From: Arthrobacter sunyaminii
Lineage (GTDB): Bacteria > Actinomycetota > Actinomycetes > Actinomycetales > Micrococcaceae
Assembly: GCF_018866305.1 (NCBI RefSeq)
Contig: NZ_CP076456.1
Coordinates: 310,001 to 374,000 of the forward strand
Direction of reading: 5' to 3'
Length of the DNA stretch: 64,000 nucleotides
How positions within the stretch are numbered: the first letter of the stretch is position 1; every line of letters begins with the position of its first letter. Both the position numbers and the translations under genes were made by a program. A model generated the notes under the pieces. That model was not told where the DNA came from. It worked only from the letters and a program-made list of their open reading frames with translations, and ran no database searches. Shown piece by piece: positions 43,505 to 52,444 of this stretch.

Positions 43505-44368
43505 ATGTCAGTAGCATCAGGGTACGTACACATCTCACTGCGCAATGCGCAGAACCGGGCCGGCGCAGCGCGGCAGGGCGCCATAGGGGACTTCCCCCGA
43601 CAGTACGGGGCCCAGGGGTACGCACCGCAGCAGTACGGAGCCCAGGGGTTCGGCAGGCCGGAAACCCGCCTGCAGTCCGTTTCTTCCACGAATGAGGCTT
43701 CGCCCATGACGGCACCCACCGCGGTCGTAACTCCTAACGGGATTCCGGGTCCACAGTCTGTCAGCAATGACACCGTTGCCCGCGGCTTCGTTATCTATGT
43801 GGGCCTCGACGAGGGTGCGGCGGCAGCCAATGGAACGTCGCTGACTAAGCTCGCCCAGGAAGTCCGCGCCTACATTCAGACGCTGTGCCCGGGTGCCCAG
43901 AGCCACGCGGCGGTAGCTTTGGCGCCGGCGGAAGCGGCCGGCTCCGATATCGACGTCGTTCGCCAAGCCCTTGGCGATCCCACGGTGCAGCGCCGCCCCC
44001 GCCCCGAAGCTGCCCAGCCGGTCCAGACCCAGAGCGCACCCCGGCCCTCCGGCGTCCTCATTGATCTCTCCCGCCGGGAAGTGCACCTGGACGGCGACAC
44101 CTTGAATCTGACCTTCAAGGAATTTGAGCTCCTGAACTACCTGGTGGAGAACGCCACCCGCACCGTTGGCCGTGAAGAACTGCTGGCCGGGCTGTGGCGC
44201 AACGCCGAGGAAGTGCCGAATGAGCGCACCATCGACGTTCACATCCGCCGGCTCCGCTCCAAGCTGGGCCGGCTGGCGAACACGGTGCGGACGGTCCGCG
44301 GCCAGGGCTACCGCTTCTACGAGCACCCCGAGGTTGTTGTCTGGGCTGCGCCCGAATACAGCATCTGA
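43505..44368 (+). CDS. Winged-helix transcriptional regulator without receiver domain
   Basis: Protein of 287 residues. The C-terminal 100 residues form an OmpR/PhoB-type winged helix (VLIDLSRREVHLDGDTLNLTFK, then ELLNYLVENATRTVGREEL, RTIDVHIRRLRSKLG, VRGQGYRF). The N-terminal part is not a response-regulator receiver: it has a repeat of QYGAQGY/QYGAQGF at about 34-50, then a short alpha/beta module (VIYVGLDEGA, LAQEVRAYIQTLCPG). GAGG precedes the ATG; an internal ATG at about 43706 is a possible alternative. Targets unknown. Confidence 0.82.
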   Translation: MSVASGYVHISLRNAQNRAGAARQGAIGDFPRQYGAQGYAPQQYGAQGFGRPETRLQSVSSTNEASPMTAPTAVVTPNGIPGPQSVSNDTVARGFVIYVGLDEGAAAANGTSLTKLAQEVRAYIQTLCPGAQSHAAVALAPAEAAGSDIDVVRQALGDPTVQRRPRPEAAQPVQTQSAPRPSGVLIDLSRREVHLDGDTLNLTFKEFELLNYLVENATRTVGREELLAGLWRNAEEVPNERTIDVHIRRLRSKLGRLANTVRTVRGQGYRFYEHPEVVVWAAPEYSI

Positions 44369-44426
44369 TGCGCAGACGGTGCCGGGACCGGATATCCGAT
44401 CCCGGCACCGCCGATAGACTGGGCCA

Positions 44427-44951
44427 ATGAGCGGCCACCACCTGAAAAAGTTGATGCTCCTGCGGCACGCGAAGGCGGACTGGCCCCGGGACGTCTCCGA
44501 CCACGAACGCCCCCTGTCCGGCAGGGGACACCGCGATGCACCGCTGGCCGGACGCTGGATGGTGGAACACAACTCCATCCCGGACTTCATCCTCTGCTCC
44601 TCGGCGCTGCGGACCCGGCAGACCTGCACCTGGATCTGCGAGGAACTCGGCGACAAGGGCCCAACACCCAAGCTCGAGGACGGGCTTTACAGTGCGCCGG
44701 CCACGCAGATCCTCAGCATCATCAACAACGTGCCGGAGACCGTGACCAGCCTGCTGGTCATCTCGCACCTGCCCGGCGTGCAGGACCTGGCCATGCGGCT
44801 GGCCTCGGTCGATTCCAATGAAGACGCCGTCATGGAGATGGCCACGCGCTATCCCACCTCCGGCCTGACCGTGATGCAAACGGACAAGCCGTGGGCCGAA
44901 CTCGACGGACGCGACGCCAAGGTCACGGACTTCGTAGTCCGCAGGGCATAA
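44427..44951 (+). CDS. SixA-like histidine phosphatase
   Basis: Protein of 174 residues of the histidine-phosphatase superfamily. The LMLLRHAKADWP motif (His14 is the phosphate acceptor), the ALRTRQTCTWI segment, the later SHLPGVQDLAMRLA His and a short length match SixA-type phosphohistidine phosphatases. Substrate unknown. It follows the winged-helix gene by 58 bp. Confidence 0.85.
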   Translation: MSGHHLKKLMLLRHAKADWPRDVSDHERPLSGRGHRDAPLAGRWMVEHNSIPDFILCSSALRTRQTCTWICEELGDKGPTPKLEDGLYSAPATQILSIINNVPETVTSLLVISHLPGVQDLAMRLASVDSNEDAVMEMATRYPTSGLTVMQTDKPWAELDGRDAKVTDFVVRRA

Positions 44952-44963
44952 CCGCCGCCGGGA

Positions 44964-47039
44964 TTACACGGCTATTTCCGGCTGCAGCGTCTTCAGCGTC
45001 CACATCTTGTGCTTTCGAGCCGCGAGGGTGGACAGCACAAGTCCCAGCACGGTGTAGCCCGCCAGACCAAGAGCCACGACGCCTGCCTGGCCCGGGTCGC
45101 TGCCGTAGAGCAGCTGCCGCAGGCCGCTGACCACATGCCCCATGGGCAGCACATCGTGGGCGAAATGCAGGGGAGTGGGAATGGTCTCCCAGGGGAAAGT
45201 TCCGCCCGATGAAACCAGCTGGAGCACCAGCAGGACCAGGACCACAAACTTCCCCACCGATCCGAGCAACGCCACAATGCCCTGAATCAGGGCCGAGAAT
45301 GCTGTAGCGGCGAGCAGCAGCAAGCCCCAGGCGAGCACCGGGTGGGCGGGGGAGAGTCCCAGCCCGAAGCGGACCACGGCATACAGCACGGTGGATTGCG
45401 CGACGGCGACGGCCAGGAACGGAAGCCAGCCGCCCAGGGCGATCTTGAAGGCAGGCGCATTGGAGGCCAGTGCACGCCGGCTGATCGGGCGCATCGCCTG
45501 AACGAGCATGAAGACGCCGACCCACAGCGCCAAAACCAGGAAGAACGGGGCAATGCCGGCGCCGTAGCTGTCCGCTTCGTTCTGCGCGACAGTGTTGACG
45601 CTGACCGGATTGGCGATGACGCGTGCAGCATTGGCACGCTGCTGCTCGTCGGGGTTGGGAACGCTGCCGGCGCCTTCTGCGAGTCCGGAAGACAGTTCCT
45701 CGGAACCGCCGGCGAGGGTCGTCAGTCCGTCGCGCAGGGCGGCGGCCCCTTCGGCTGCTGAACCTGCGCCGGCGGAGAGCTGGCCGGTGCCGGCGAGGGC
45801 ATCCTGCTGGCCGGCTGCCAGCTCCGCAGAACCGGTGGACAGCGACGCCGTGCCCTCCGCCAGGGCGCCCGCTCCGGCAGCGGCATCGGAGATACCCCCG
45901 GTCAGGGACGGAATGCCGGCAGCAAGCTGCCCTGCGCCGTCGGCCACTTGGCGGGAACCGTCCGCGAGTGCTTGAACTGAGGCTGCGGCCGCGTCTAGTT
46001 GGGCGGCGATGTCAGGGGACGACGTGCTGCCGCCTTCCGCGGCGGCGGCAAGCACCTGATCAGCTTGATCCTGGGTGAGGACCCCGCTGGCCACGAGTTC
46101 CGCCGTGGAGGCCTGAAGCTGGGCGGCAGCGGCGTCCTGAGCTGCTTTCACTCCGGCAACGGCGCTCTGGAATTCGGAGTTGAGGGCAAAATTTCCGGCC
46201 GCAACCTGTTCGGCACCGGTGGCCAGTGTTTGTGTCTGATCCGGGAGGGCGGCTGCACCGGCGTTCAGCCGGGACAGGCCGGCCGACAGCTCGCCGGCGC
46301 CGGCATTGAGATCAGCGGCGCCCGCGGCGAGGGATTGTGAGCCGGTGACGAGCTGCTGCTGTCCGGCGTAGAGCTCCGCCGTTCCGCTGCGCAGCGTTTC
46401 CAGGCCTGTCGCTAGCTCCGTGGCTCCGGTCTCGGCCTGCGCCGCTCCCGCGGCCACTTCCGCTGCGCCGTCAGCGGCGTCCGATATCTGGGTGTGGATG
46501 GTGCTGAAGCCCGTCAGCAGCTGATTGGCGGTTTCCTCGCCGACTTCGGCTGCCACGGTGTCGTGGACGGAGCCGGTGAGCTTGTCCACGATGCTGCCGA
46601 GCAGATAATTGTTGGCGTCGTTGGTGGTGACGTTCAGGATCCCCTGGCGTGCGGTGTCAAAGTCCGACGGCGACGCCAGGGAAGCTGAGAAGTCTGCCGG
46701 GATTTTCAGGGCGAAGGAATAGGTGCCGTCCATGACGCCTGCGTCCGCAGCATCCGGGTCCGACACCAGCTCCCAGTCAAAGGTGCCGTCCTCGAGCAGG
46801 GAATCGGCAACGGTGTTTCCCACCTCCAGCCGCTCGCCGTCGTCGGTCTGGGCGCCCTCGTCCTCCATCACCAGGGCGGCGGAAACACCGTCGAGGTTTC
46901 CGTAGGGGTCCCAGTTGGCGTAGAGGTACACCGCGCCGTAGAGCAGCGGAACCAGCGTGAGGGCAACGAGAGCGAGCTTGGGAAGCAAGCCCCCGGTCAT
47001 TCGCTTGAGCTCGGAGAGAGCCAGCCGCAGCGTGGTCAC
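44964..47039 (-). CDS. YhgE/Pip domain membrane protein
   Basis: Protein of 691 residues. One N-terminal helix (about 18-42) is followed by a large extracytoplasmic region (about 45-500) built from Ala/Gly-rich pseudo-repeats of the pattern xLxxGxxxLxxGxxxLxxG, which should form long coiled helices. About five C-terminal membrane helices follow in an ABC-2-like permease domain (about 505-680). This is the YhgE/Pip architecture. Its GTG start overlaps the stop of the ATPase-like gene by GTGA, so the two form a pair. ESX/phage-receptor-like or export functions are known only for homologues. Confidence 0.85.
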   Translation of the reverse strand: MTTLRLALSELKRMTGGLLPKLALVALTLVPLLYGAVYLYANWDPYGNLDGVSAALVMEDEGAQTDDGERLEVGNTVADSLLEDGTFDWELVSDPDAADAGVMDGTYSFALKIPADFSASLASPSDFDTARQGILNVTTNDANNYLLGSIVDKLTGSVHDTVAAEVGEETANQLLTGFSTIHTQISDAADGAAEVAAGAAQAETGATELATGLETLRSGTAELYAGQQQLVTGSQSLAAGAADLNAGAGELSAGLSRLNAGAAALPDQTQTLATGAEQVAAGNFALNSEFQSAVAGVKAAQDAAAAQLQASTAELVASGVLTQDQADQVLAAAAEGGSTSSPDIAAQLDAAAASVQALADGSRQVADGAGQLAAGIPSLTGGISDAAAGAGALAEGTASLSTGSAELAAGQQDALAGTGQLSAGAGSAAEGAAALRDGLTTLAGGSEELSSGLAEGAGSVPNPDEQQRANAARVIANPVSVNTVAQNEADSYGAGIAPFFLVLALWVGVFMLVQAMRPISRRALASNAPAFKIALGGWLPFLAVAVAQSTVLYAVVRFGLGLSPAHPVLAWGLLLLAATAFSALIQGIVALLGSVGKFVVLVLLVLQLVSSGGTFPWETIPTPLHFAHDVLPMGHVVSGLRQLLYGSDPGQAGVVALGLAGYTVLGLVLSTLAARKHKMWTLKTLQPEIAV

Positions 47040-47818
47040 GCGGTCACTTCCGTTTCGGCAGGGCCGGGGGCGGCCGGGGCGTGGTTGTTGGAGGGGTCAG
47101 GAGTGCCTGCCTCGGCAGCGATCACTGCAGGGGATGGTGCGGTTGATGCAGCGTTCCCCGCCCGGGCCGTTGGCCCGTTCCACCCTGGAGGAAACTGTGC
47201 GACGGCGGCAATCACCGTCAGGTTCCGCCCGGCAGTTCGCCGTCCCTGCCTGGATGCGGCATCCGCCGCGGCGGCTGCCACGGCAGCTGCCACGGCATCC
47301 TGCAGTACCGGCAGCCAGGCTCCGGGGTCGCCCTGATGCCGGTCCGGGGAATCCAGGACGAGTTGGTCGATCCGGGAGTCGGCCAGCGCCAGGGCGGTCA
47401 GCAGCCGGATCCGGTCCGAAGCGGGTACCTGCTCCATCCACAGGCCGCTGGAATTACTGAATCCCAGGTCCTCGAGCCAGCGGGCGGGGGAGGTTTTGGG
47501 CCGCTCGGCACGGGGAATCAGGGCAAGATCTTCCGCCACCAGATCCTTTACCCGCAGATGCAGTTCGGGTTCATTGACCTCGGGGGAGTCCACCAGCGCG
47601 CTGCGGCGGCGCAGGTGTCCCACGTGCCTGTCGCCGTTCCAGTGCAGTGAGCCGCTGGTTGGTTTCATTCGGCCGCTGAGCGTCAGGGCCAGCGCGGTCC
47701 GTGAGGAGGCATCGTCGGCTTGGACCAGAAGGACCTCTCCGGGGGCCGCCACCAGAGAGGTGGGAGCAAGGAGATCACTGTGGCGGCCTTGAACGTACAG
47801 GGTTTCTGCGGTCAGCAT
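47036..47818 (-). CDS. Degenerate ABC ATPase-like partner of YhgE/Pip
   Basis: Protein of 260 residues. The fold resembles an ABC nucleotide-binding domain: LTAETLYVQG..., VLLVQADDASSRTALALTLS at the Walker A position, GRMKPTSGSLHWNGD, and IDQLVLDSPD at the Walker B position. But Walker A lacks the GxxGxGK(S/T) pattern and Lys, and the signature LSGGQ is not found, so ATP hydrolysis is unlikely. The C-terminal 60 residues are Ala/Pro-rich. The ATG at 47818 is chosen; the longer frame includes the operator. Upstream lies a TetR-like palindrome. Confidence 0.7.
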   Translation of the reverse strand: MLTAETLYVQGRHSDLLAPTSLVAAPGEVLLVQADDASSRTALALTLSGRMKPTSGSLHWNGDRHVGHLRRRSALVDSPEVNEPELHLRVKDLVAEDLALIPRAERPKTSPARWLEDLGFSNSSGLWMEQVPASDRIRLLTALALADSRIDQLVLDSPDRHQGDPGAWLPVLQDAVAAAVAAAAADAASRQGRRTAGRNLTVIAAVAQFPPGWNGPTARAGNAASTAPSPAVIAAEAGTPDPSNNHAPAAPGPAETEVTA

Positions 47819-47881
47819 GGTGCGGCTTCTGGTTGGGGGAGCCGCGGCGGTGCCCGGTCGGCTACCGAACATCCTAATCAA

Positions 47882-47895
47882 ACTGACCAGTCAGT
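47882..47895. promoter_or_regulatory. TetR-type palindrome ACTGACCAGTCAGT
   Basis: Perfect 6-2-6 inverted repeat 64 bp ahead of the ATPase-like gene, in its promoter region. The ACTGAC/GTCAGT half-sites are common in operators of TetR-family repressors. No TetR gene is visible nearby. Confidence 0.6.
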
Positions 47896-47927
47896 ACAAA
47901 AACGTGTCGTGGCCTCTCAATGTCGGG

Positions 47928-49400
47928 CTACAGGCCGTACTTTTCCAGCAGCCGCAGCCAAATCTCGCTGATCGTGGGGTAGGCAGGCACTGCGTGCCAC
48001 AGCCGGTCCAGGGGCACTTCGCCGGTGACGGCAATAGTGGCTGAATGCAGGAGTTCGGACACATCCGGGCCGGCGAAGGTCACACCGACCAGAACCCTGC
48101 GGTCTTCATCAACCACCATCTGCGCCCAGCCCCGGTAGTTGTCAGAGTGCAGTGCGGAGCCGGCCACGGACAGCTCCAGCGAGGTTTCGGAGGCGTTGAT
48201 ACCGTCCGCCCGCGCCTGCTCCAGGGTTAGACCGACCATGGCAAGCTCGGGATCCGTGAAGACCACCTGGGGAACAGCAGCATGGTCGGCGGTGGCCGCC
48301 GCCCGGCTCCAGGGGGCCGGCGCCTCGGAGGGAGGCAGTTCTCCCCGGGCCCGCGCGGCGATGGCAGTGCCGGCGGCCCGTGCCTCGTATTTGCCCTGAT
48401 GGGTGAGCAACACCTTGCCCGCGGCGTCCCCCACCACGTAAAGCCAGTCGGTTCCGTCCACCAGCCCGGAGTCATCCGTTTCCGGCCTGACCGATTCCGG
48501 CCGCACCCCATCCAGCCCCAGATCCTCAAGCCCCAGGTTCGCCAGTGCCGGCGTCCGGCCGGTGGCTACGAGCAGCCGGTCGGCAGTGAGCACGGAGCCG
48601 TCATCCAGTCCCAGCTCTACTCCGCCGCCTACACCCGGACGCACATAATCCGTCCCGGTGTGGGTGCGGATGTCCACGCCGTCTTCCGCCAGCCCAGCCT
48701 TCACGAGCTCCCGTGCGGGTTCCGGGTACTTCTCCAGGACGTCGTGCCGCGCCACCAGGGTCACTTTCGAACCCAGCCGCGCCCATGCCTGGGACAGCTC
48801 GGTGCCTGCCACGCCGCCGCCGAGCACGATCAGCCGGGGCGGCACCTTCTGCGCCGAAGTGGCTTCCCGGGTCCCCCAGTACTCGATGTCGTCCAGGCCC
48901 TTGAGTGGAGGAGGAGCCGGCACGGACCCGGTGGCCAGCACCACCGCGTGGCGGGCGGAAATGGTGACGGAACCGCCGTCGTCGTACTCCACCCGCACCT
49001 GCCGCGGACCCGTGAGCCGACCCCGTCCGCGCACCAGACCGATTCCCGTATCGCGGACCCAGTCCTCCTGCCCGGAATCATCCCAGTGCGAGGTGAAACT
49101 GTCGCGGCGTTCCAGCACCGACCGCGCGTCGAGGGTGCCGGTCACCGCCTCGCGGGAACCCGCGACGGATCGCGCGGCGTGCAGCGCAGTGCCCGGACGC
49201 AGGAGGGCTTTGGAAGGCATGCAGGCCCAGTAGGAGCACTCGCCGCCAATGAGGGAAGGCTCCACGAGGATGGCTTCCAGGCCGCCCTGGACCACCCGGC
49301 CGGCCGCATTCTCACCCACCGCGCCGCCGCCAAGGACGACGACGTCGGTCACCAGTTGCTGCGGACGCTGTGTTCCGGGGGTGTGCCCCTGATCAGTCAT
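47928..49400 (-). CDS. Class I pyridine-nucleotide disulfide oxidoreductase
   Basis: Protein of 490 residues, FAD and NAD(P)-dependent. VVVLGGGAVGENAAG binds FAD; GGECSYWACMPSKALLRP contains the redox-active Cys pair (C-x4-C); [28 protein letters not shown] binds NAD(P)H. A C-terminal dimerisation domain ends in AVPAYPTISEIW. In lipoamide dehydrogenase or mercuric reductase this last motif is HxHPTxSE with the catalytic His; here Tyr replaces it, so the substrate is likely different. It is divergent from the hydrolase gene with 195 bp between. Confidence 0.82.
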   Translation of the reverse strand: MTDQGHTPGTQRPQQLVTDVVVLGGGAVGENAAGRVVQGGLEAILVEPSLIGGECSYWACMPSKALLRPGTALHAARSVAGSREAVTGTLDARSVLERRDSFTSHWDDSGQEDWVRDTGIGLVRGRGRLTGPRQVRVEYDDGGSVTISARHAVVLATGSVPAPPPLKGLDDIEYWGTREATSAQKVPPRLIVLGGGVAGTELSQAWARLGSKVTLVARHDVLEKYPEPARELVKAGLAEDGVDIRTHTGTDYVRPGVGGGVELGLDDGSVLTADRLLVATGRTPALANLGLEDLGLDGVRPESVRPETDDSGLVDGTDWLYVVGDAAGKVLLTHQGKYEARAAGTAIAARARGELPPSEAPAPWSRAAATADHAAVPQVVFTDPELAMVGLTLEQARADGINASETSLELSVAGSALHSDNYRGWAQMVVDEDRRVLVGVTFAGPDVSELLHSATIAVTGEVPLDRLWHAVPAYPTISEIWLRLLEKYGL

Positions 49401-49595
49401 GCAAAGAGCTTGGCATGTGCCGCCTGCGGACGGAACCCCGGGATCGTTCCGCCCCTCGGCACGCTGGCGCCGCTGCTGCCTCCGGCGTACCTAGGCTGGA
49501 AGGAAGGACCGCTGCGCACTGCGCAGAGAGACCGCCGTGATCCATGCCGCCGGACCGTCAGGCCGGGGCGCGTTGACGAGTTAGCAGGAGTGCCC

Positions 49596-50462
49596 ATGAC
49601 AACCGTACAGATTCCCGATTACACCACCGACGCGTTTTTCGGCCTGGAAGACAAATGGCTTGAGACTGCTCCCGGCGAGGTCACCCACTATCACGAGCTT
49701 GGTGAAGGGACTCCGATCCTGTTCCTGCACGGTTCCGGCACCGGAGTCACCGCCGCTGCCAACTGGTGGCTGAACCTGCCGGAGATCTCCGAGCTGGGCC
49801 GCTGCATTGCCATCGACTCGATCGGTTACGGCCAGTCCATCGTGGCGCCGGGTACGGAATACGGCATCAAGGAATGGGTCCGCCACACGGTGCGTGTCCT
49901 CGATGCCCTCGGCATCGACAAAACCTGGATCGTGGGCAATTCCATCGGCGGCTGGGTGGCCATGCAGTTCGCCATCGATTTTCCGGAGCGCCTGCTGGGC
50001 ATTGTTTCCATGGGCACCGGCGGTGCCAAGAAGACTGCCGCGCTGTCCGGTCACGCCAAGCCTGAGCTCTCCGAAGCCGGTATCCGCCGCACGCTGGAAC
50101 AGTTTGTGGTCGACAAGTCACTGGTCACGGAAGAGCTGGTTTCCCTGCGGTACCAGGCGGCCCTGAACGACACCGCTTCGGACCGGCTGGTGGAGGTCGT
50201 CACCGCCCGCGACCGCGACCGTGACGCCCTTCCGCTGGACTTCGACGTGCTGGCCAAGCTCGACATCCCCGTACTGCTCATTCACGGGATGCAGGACGTT
50301 GTCATCCCGCCGTCACGGACCTGGGAACTGCTGAACGTCATCCCCACGGCGGACGCCCACATCTTCAGCCAGTGCGGTCACTGGTCCCAGGTGGAGCGGG
50401 CCGAGGAATTCAACACTGTGATTAAGCAGTACCTCGCGGCGCAGGGCGTCGGCGCCAAGTAG
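49596..50462 (+). CDS. mhpC: Meta-cleavage product hydrolase (MhpC-like)
   Basis: Alpha/beta hydrolase of 288 residues. In the DHPP pathway it cleaves 2-hydroxy-6-oxonona-2,4-diene-1,9-dioate to 2-hydroxypenta-2,4-dienoate and succinate. FLHGSGTG is the oxyanion loop, VGNSIGGW the nucleophile elbow, HGMQDVVIPP carries the Asp, and QCGHWSQVERAEEFN the catalytic His, all as in MhpC/BphD/HsaD. A strong AGGAG precedes the ATG. It is separated from the other mhp genes by convergent mhpA. Confidence 0.82.
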   Translation: MTTVQIPDYTTDAFFGLEDKWLETAPGEVTHYHELGEGTPILFLHGSGTGVTAAANWWLNLPEISELGRCIAIDSIGYGQSIVAPGTEYGIKEWVRHTVRVLDALGIDKTWIVGNSIGGWVAMQFAIDFPERLLGIVSMGTGGAKKTAALSGHAKPELSEAGIRRTLEQFVVDKSLVTEELVSLRYQAALNDTASDRLVEVVTARDRDRDALPLDFDVLAKLDIPVLLIHGMQDVVIPPSRTWELLNVIPTADAHIFSQCGHWSQVERAEEFNTVIKQYLAAQGVGAK

Positions 50463-50487
50463 GACCCGCAGCAGACCAACCTGAACG

Positions 50488-50529
50488 ACGACGGCGGCCG
50501 GCTTCCCGAGGGAGGCCGGCCGCCGTCGT
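50488..50529. terminator. Perfect 15-bp stem between convergent mhpC and mhpA
   Basis: Arms ACGACGGCGGCCGGC (50488-50502) and GCCGGCCGCCGTCGT (50515-50529) with a 12-nt loop, placed between two convergent genes. There is no T-tract; it is likely a shared bidirectional terminator. Confidence 0.78.
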
Positions 50530-50590
50530 TGGTGGGCAGATCTACACAGTGCAGTTCTGCCCAGCGCGGGTCTGTTCAGTGCGATTCTTC

Positions 50591-52306
50591 TCAGCGCAGT
50601 GTGGCGGGCTGCGGATTGAAGGACATGGAGGCCAGAATGGCGTCCAGGGTGGCCGGCCCGTCCTGGGTCAGGCATGCTCCGGCAACAAAGCGGTCCGGGC
50701 GCAGGAACACCATCGGCGTGGGGCGGTCATCGAACCATTTCTTCATCCGGCCGGTGGAATCACCAAGCACGAGAACGTCCTCACCCATGCTCTTTTCCGC
50801 CCATTCGCGCTGCGTTTCCGGCAGGATGCAGACGAGGTTGGCGCCGAGGGCGCGGAGTTTTTCCAGCGATGCTTCCGGCAGCACATCCTTGGGGCTGTTG
50901 CCCCAGACGATCACGGACCACCAGTTGCCGACGGCGTCATCGAGCAGGACGTCGTGGCCGTGCCGGAAGTTCACGCGCGGCTGCGGGAACTGTACGCCCA
51001 CCGGAGAGACCCGGCTGTTGGCGGTGCGGACCGGAATCAGGTTGCCGCCGATCCGCGCTGCAGCCCGGCCCGGGGTCCTGGTTCCCGGGTCGGCCAGGAC
51101 ACCCTGCGTGTAACGGGGCATCGGCTTGAACTTCATGTCCGAGAAGTAGCTTTTGACGGACGGAAAGAGGTTCAGGACCGAAGAGGCGGCGTCACGGCCG
51201 GCCGCCAGCAGCGGGTTGGTGATCTTGATGATGTTGCCGAAGGTCAGGGACAAATCAACCATGGCCTTTGCGTGCTCGCGGCGTTCCGAGGTGTAGGTGT
51301 CCAGCAGGTCATCGCCGGCCTGTCCGGAAAGGACCGAGGCCAGCTTCCAGCCGAGGTTCGTGGCGTCGCGCATTCCCGAGTTCCAGCCCTGGCCCATCCA
51401 CACCGGCATCAGGTGGGCCGCGTCCCCGGCCACCAGCTGGCGTCCCCTGCGGAAGGTCCCGGCCACCCGCCCGTGGTGAGTGAAAACCCTGCGGCGGATG
51501 AAGGACAGCTGTGAGGGATCCGGGACATGGTCCTTCAGGAGCGCGTTGACGTAGTCCGGATCGGTGACCTGGTCCTCCGTCTCATGGTCATGGAGCATGA
51601 ATTCCCAGCGGCGCACGGCATGCGGCAGGCCAATCGAGACATAGGGCCGCTTCGGATCCGCGCCCAGGAACACGTTCGGGGTGCCCAGGGGATCGTTGTT
51701 AACGTCCACGACCAGCCAGCGGGTGGCGGGAGACTCGCCGTCGAACGTGGTGCGCAGGCGCTTGCGGGTGGGGGACTTGCCGCCCTCACAGCCCACCAGA
51801 TACTGCGCGGTGAACATGTGCTCCCGGACCTCGCCGTCCGGTCCGGACACCAGGGCAGTGGCGGTGACGCCGTCGGCCGTCTCCAGCACCTCTTCAACGC
51901 GGTGGCCAAACAACACCTGGACGTTGTCGAAACGGGCCAGGCCTTCAAACAGGGCGCGGTCCACGGCGGGCTGGATAAACCCGTGTTTCCGGCCCCACCC
52001 GAACTCATCCGTTTGCGGGTTGTTGACCAGGATGACCTTCCCGGACCCGTTGACCAGGCGCATGATGTGCTGCGGCGTCGTGTGCGGCAGGACGGAATCC
52101 ACCAGGCCAACGGTCTGGATGGTGCGGAGCGACTCATCATCCAGGCCAACTCCCCGGGGGAAGTCGATGAGCGTGTCCATCGCTTCCAGCACCGTCACCC
52201 GGCGGCCGTACATGCCAAGGATGTTTGCCAGCATCAGTCCGGCGGGGCCGGCTCCGACGATGAGGACTTCACTGTCCCCGGGTGCGGTGTCCTGCGGTGT
52301 GTTCAC
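50591..52306 (-). CDS. mhpA: 3-(3-hydroxyphenyl)propionate hydroxylase (MhpA-like)
   Basis: FAD-dependent aromatic hydroxylase of 571 residues that would convert 3-(3-hydroxyphenyl)propionate to 2,3-dihydroxyphenylpropionate. VLIVGAGPAGLMLANILG binds FAD, RDRAVFTSLPG-type residues do not occur, but RRGRQLVAGDAAHLMPVWMG is the second FAD motif, and a C-terminal thioredoxin-like region matches MhpA. The GTG at 52306 follows AAAGGG and puts the FAD motif near the start; the longer frame reads from a GTG inside the operator at 52338. Confidence 0.85.
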   Translation of the reverse strand: MNTPQDTAPGDSEVLIVGAGPAGLMLANILGMYGRRVTVLEAMDTLIDFPRGVGLDDESLRTIQTVGLVDSVLPHTTPQHIMRLVNGSGKVILVNNPQTDEFGWGRKHGFIQPAVDRALFEGLARFDNVQVLFGHRVEEVLETADGVTATALVSGPDGEVREHMFTAQYLVGCEGGKSPTRKRLRTTFDGESPATRWLVVDVNNDPLGTPNVFLGADPKRPYVSIGLPHAVRRWEFMLHDHETEDQVTDPDYVNALLKDHVPDPSQLSFIRRRVFTHHGRVAGTFRRGRQLVAGDAAHLMPVWMGQGWNSGMRDATNLGWKLASVLSGQAGDDLLDTYTSERREHAKAMVDLSLTFGNIIKITNPLLAAGRDAASSVLNLFPSVKSYFSDMKFKPMPRYTQGVLADPGTRTPGRAAARIGGNLIPVRTANSRVSPVGVQFPQPRVNFRHGHDVLLDDAVGNWWSVIVWGNSPKDVLPEASLEKLRALGANLVCILPETQREWAEKSMGEDVLVLGDSTGRMKKWFDDRPTPMVFLRPDRFVAGACLTQDGPATLDAILASMSFNPQPATLR

Positions 52307-52337
52307 GGGTAGCCCTTTCAACGCGTCAAAAGTCTTC

Positions 52338-52373
52338 GTGTAAATAACGCTCACTCATACGCGTTATTTACAC
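52338..52373. promoter_or_regulatory. Perfect 13-bp inverted repeat operator upstream of mhpA
   Basis: GTGTAAATAACGC (52338-52350) and its exact complement GCGTTATTTACAC (52361-52373), 10-bp spacer. It starts 32 bp before the mhpA start and faces the IclR gene, which ends at 52445 and is the obvious candidate for binding. Confidence 0.78.
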
Positions 52374-52444
52374 AGAACTAGATCCACATCACACCACCTG
52401 GATGTGACGTAGGTCAATGTGGCGTGCTGAAGGGTGGAACAGGT

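Noticed and set aside
49509..49523. CTGCGC-N3-GCGCAG palindrome upstream of mhpC as an operator
   Set aside because: Short, GC-rich and of a type expected often by chance in this genome; not shared with the mhpA palindrome.
48282..50462. A 726-codon open frame on the plus strand spanning two regions
   Set aside because: Only the part from 49596 has a ribosome site and family similarity (MhpC-like). The upstream half is antisense to the flavin oxidoreductase gene, a common high-GC frame artefact.
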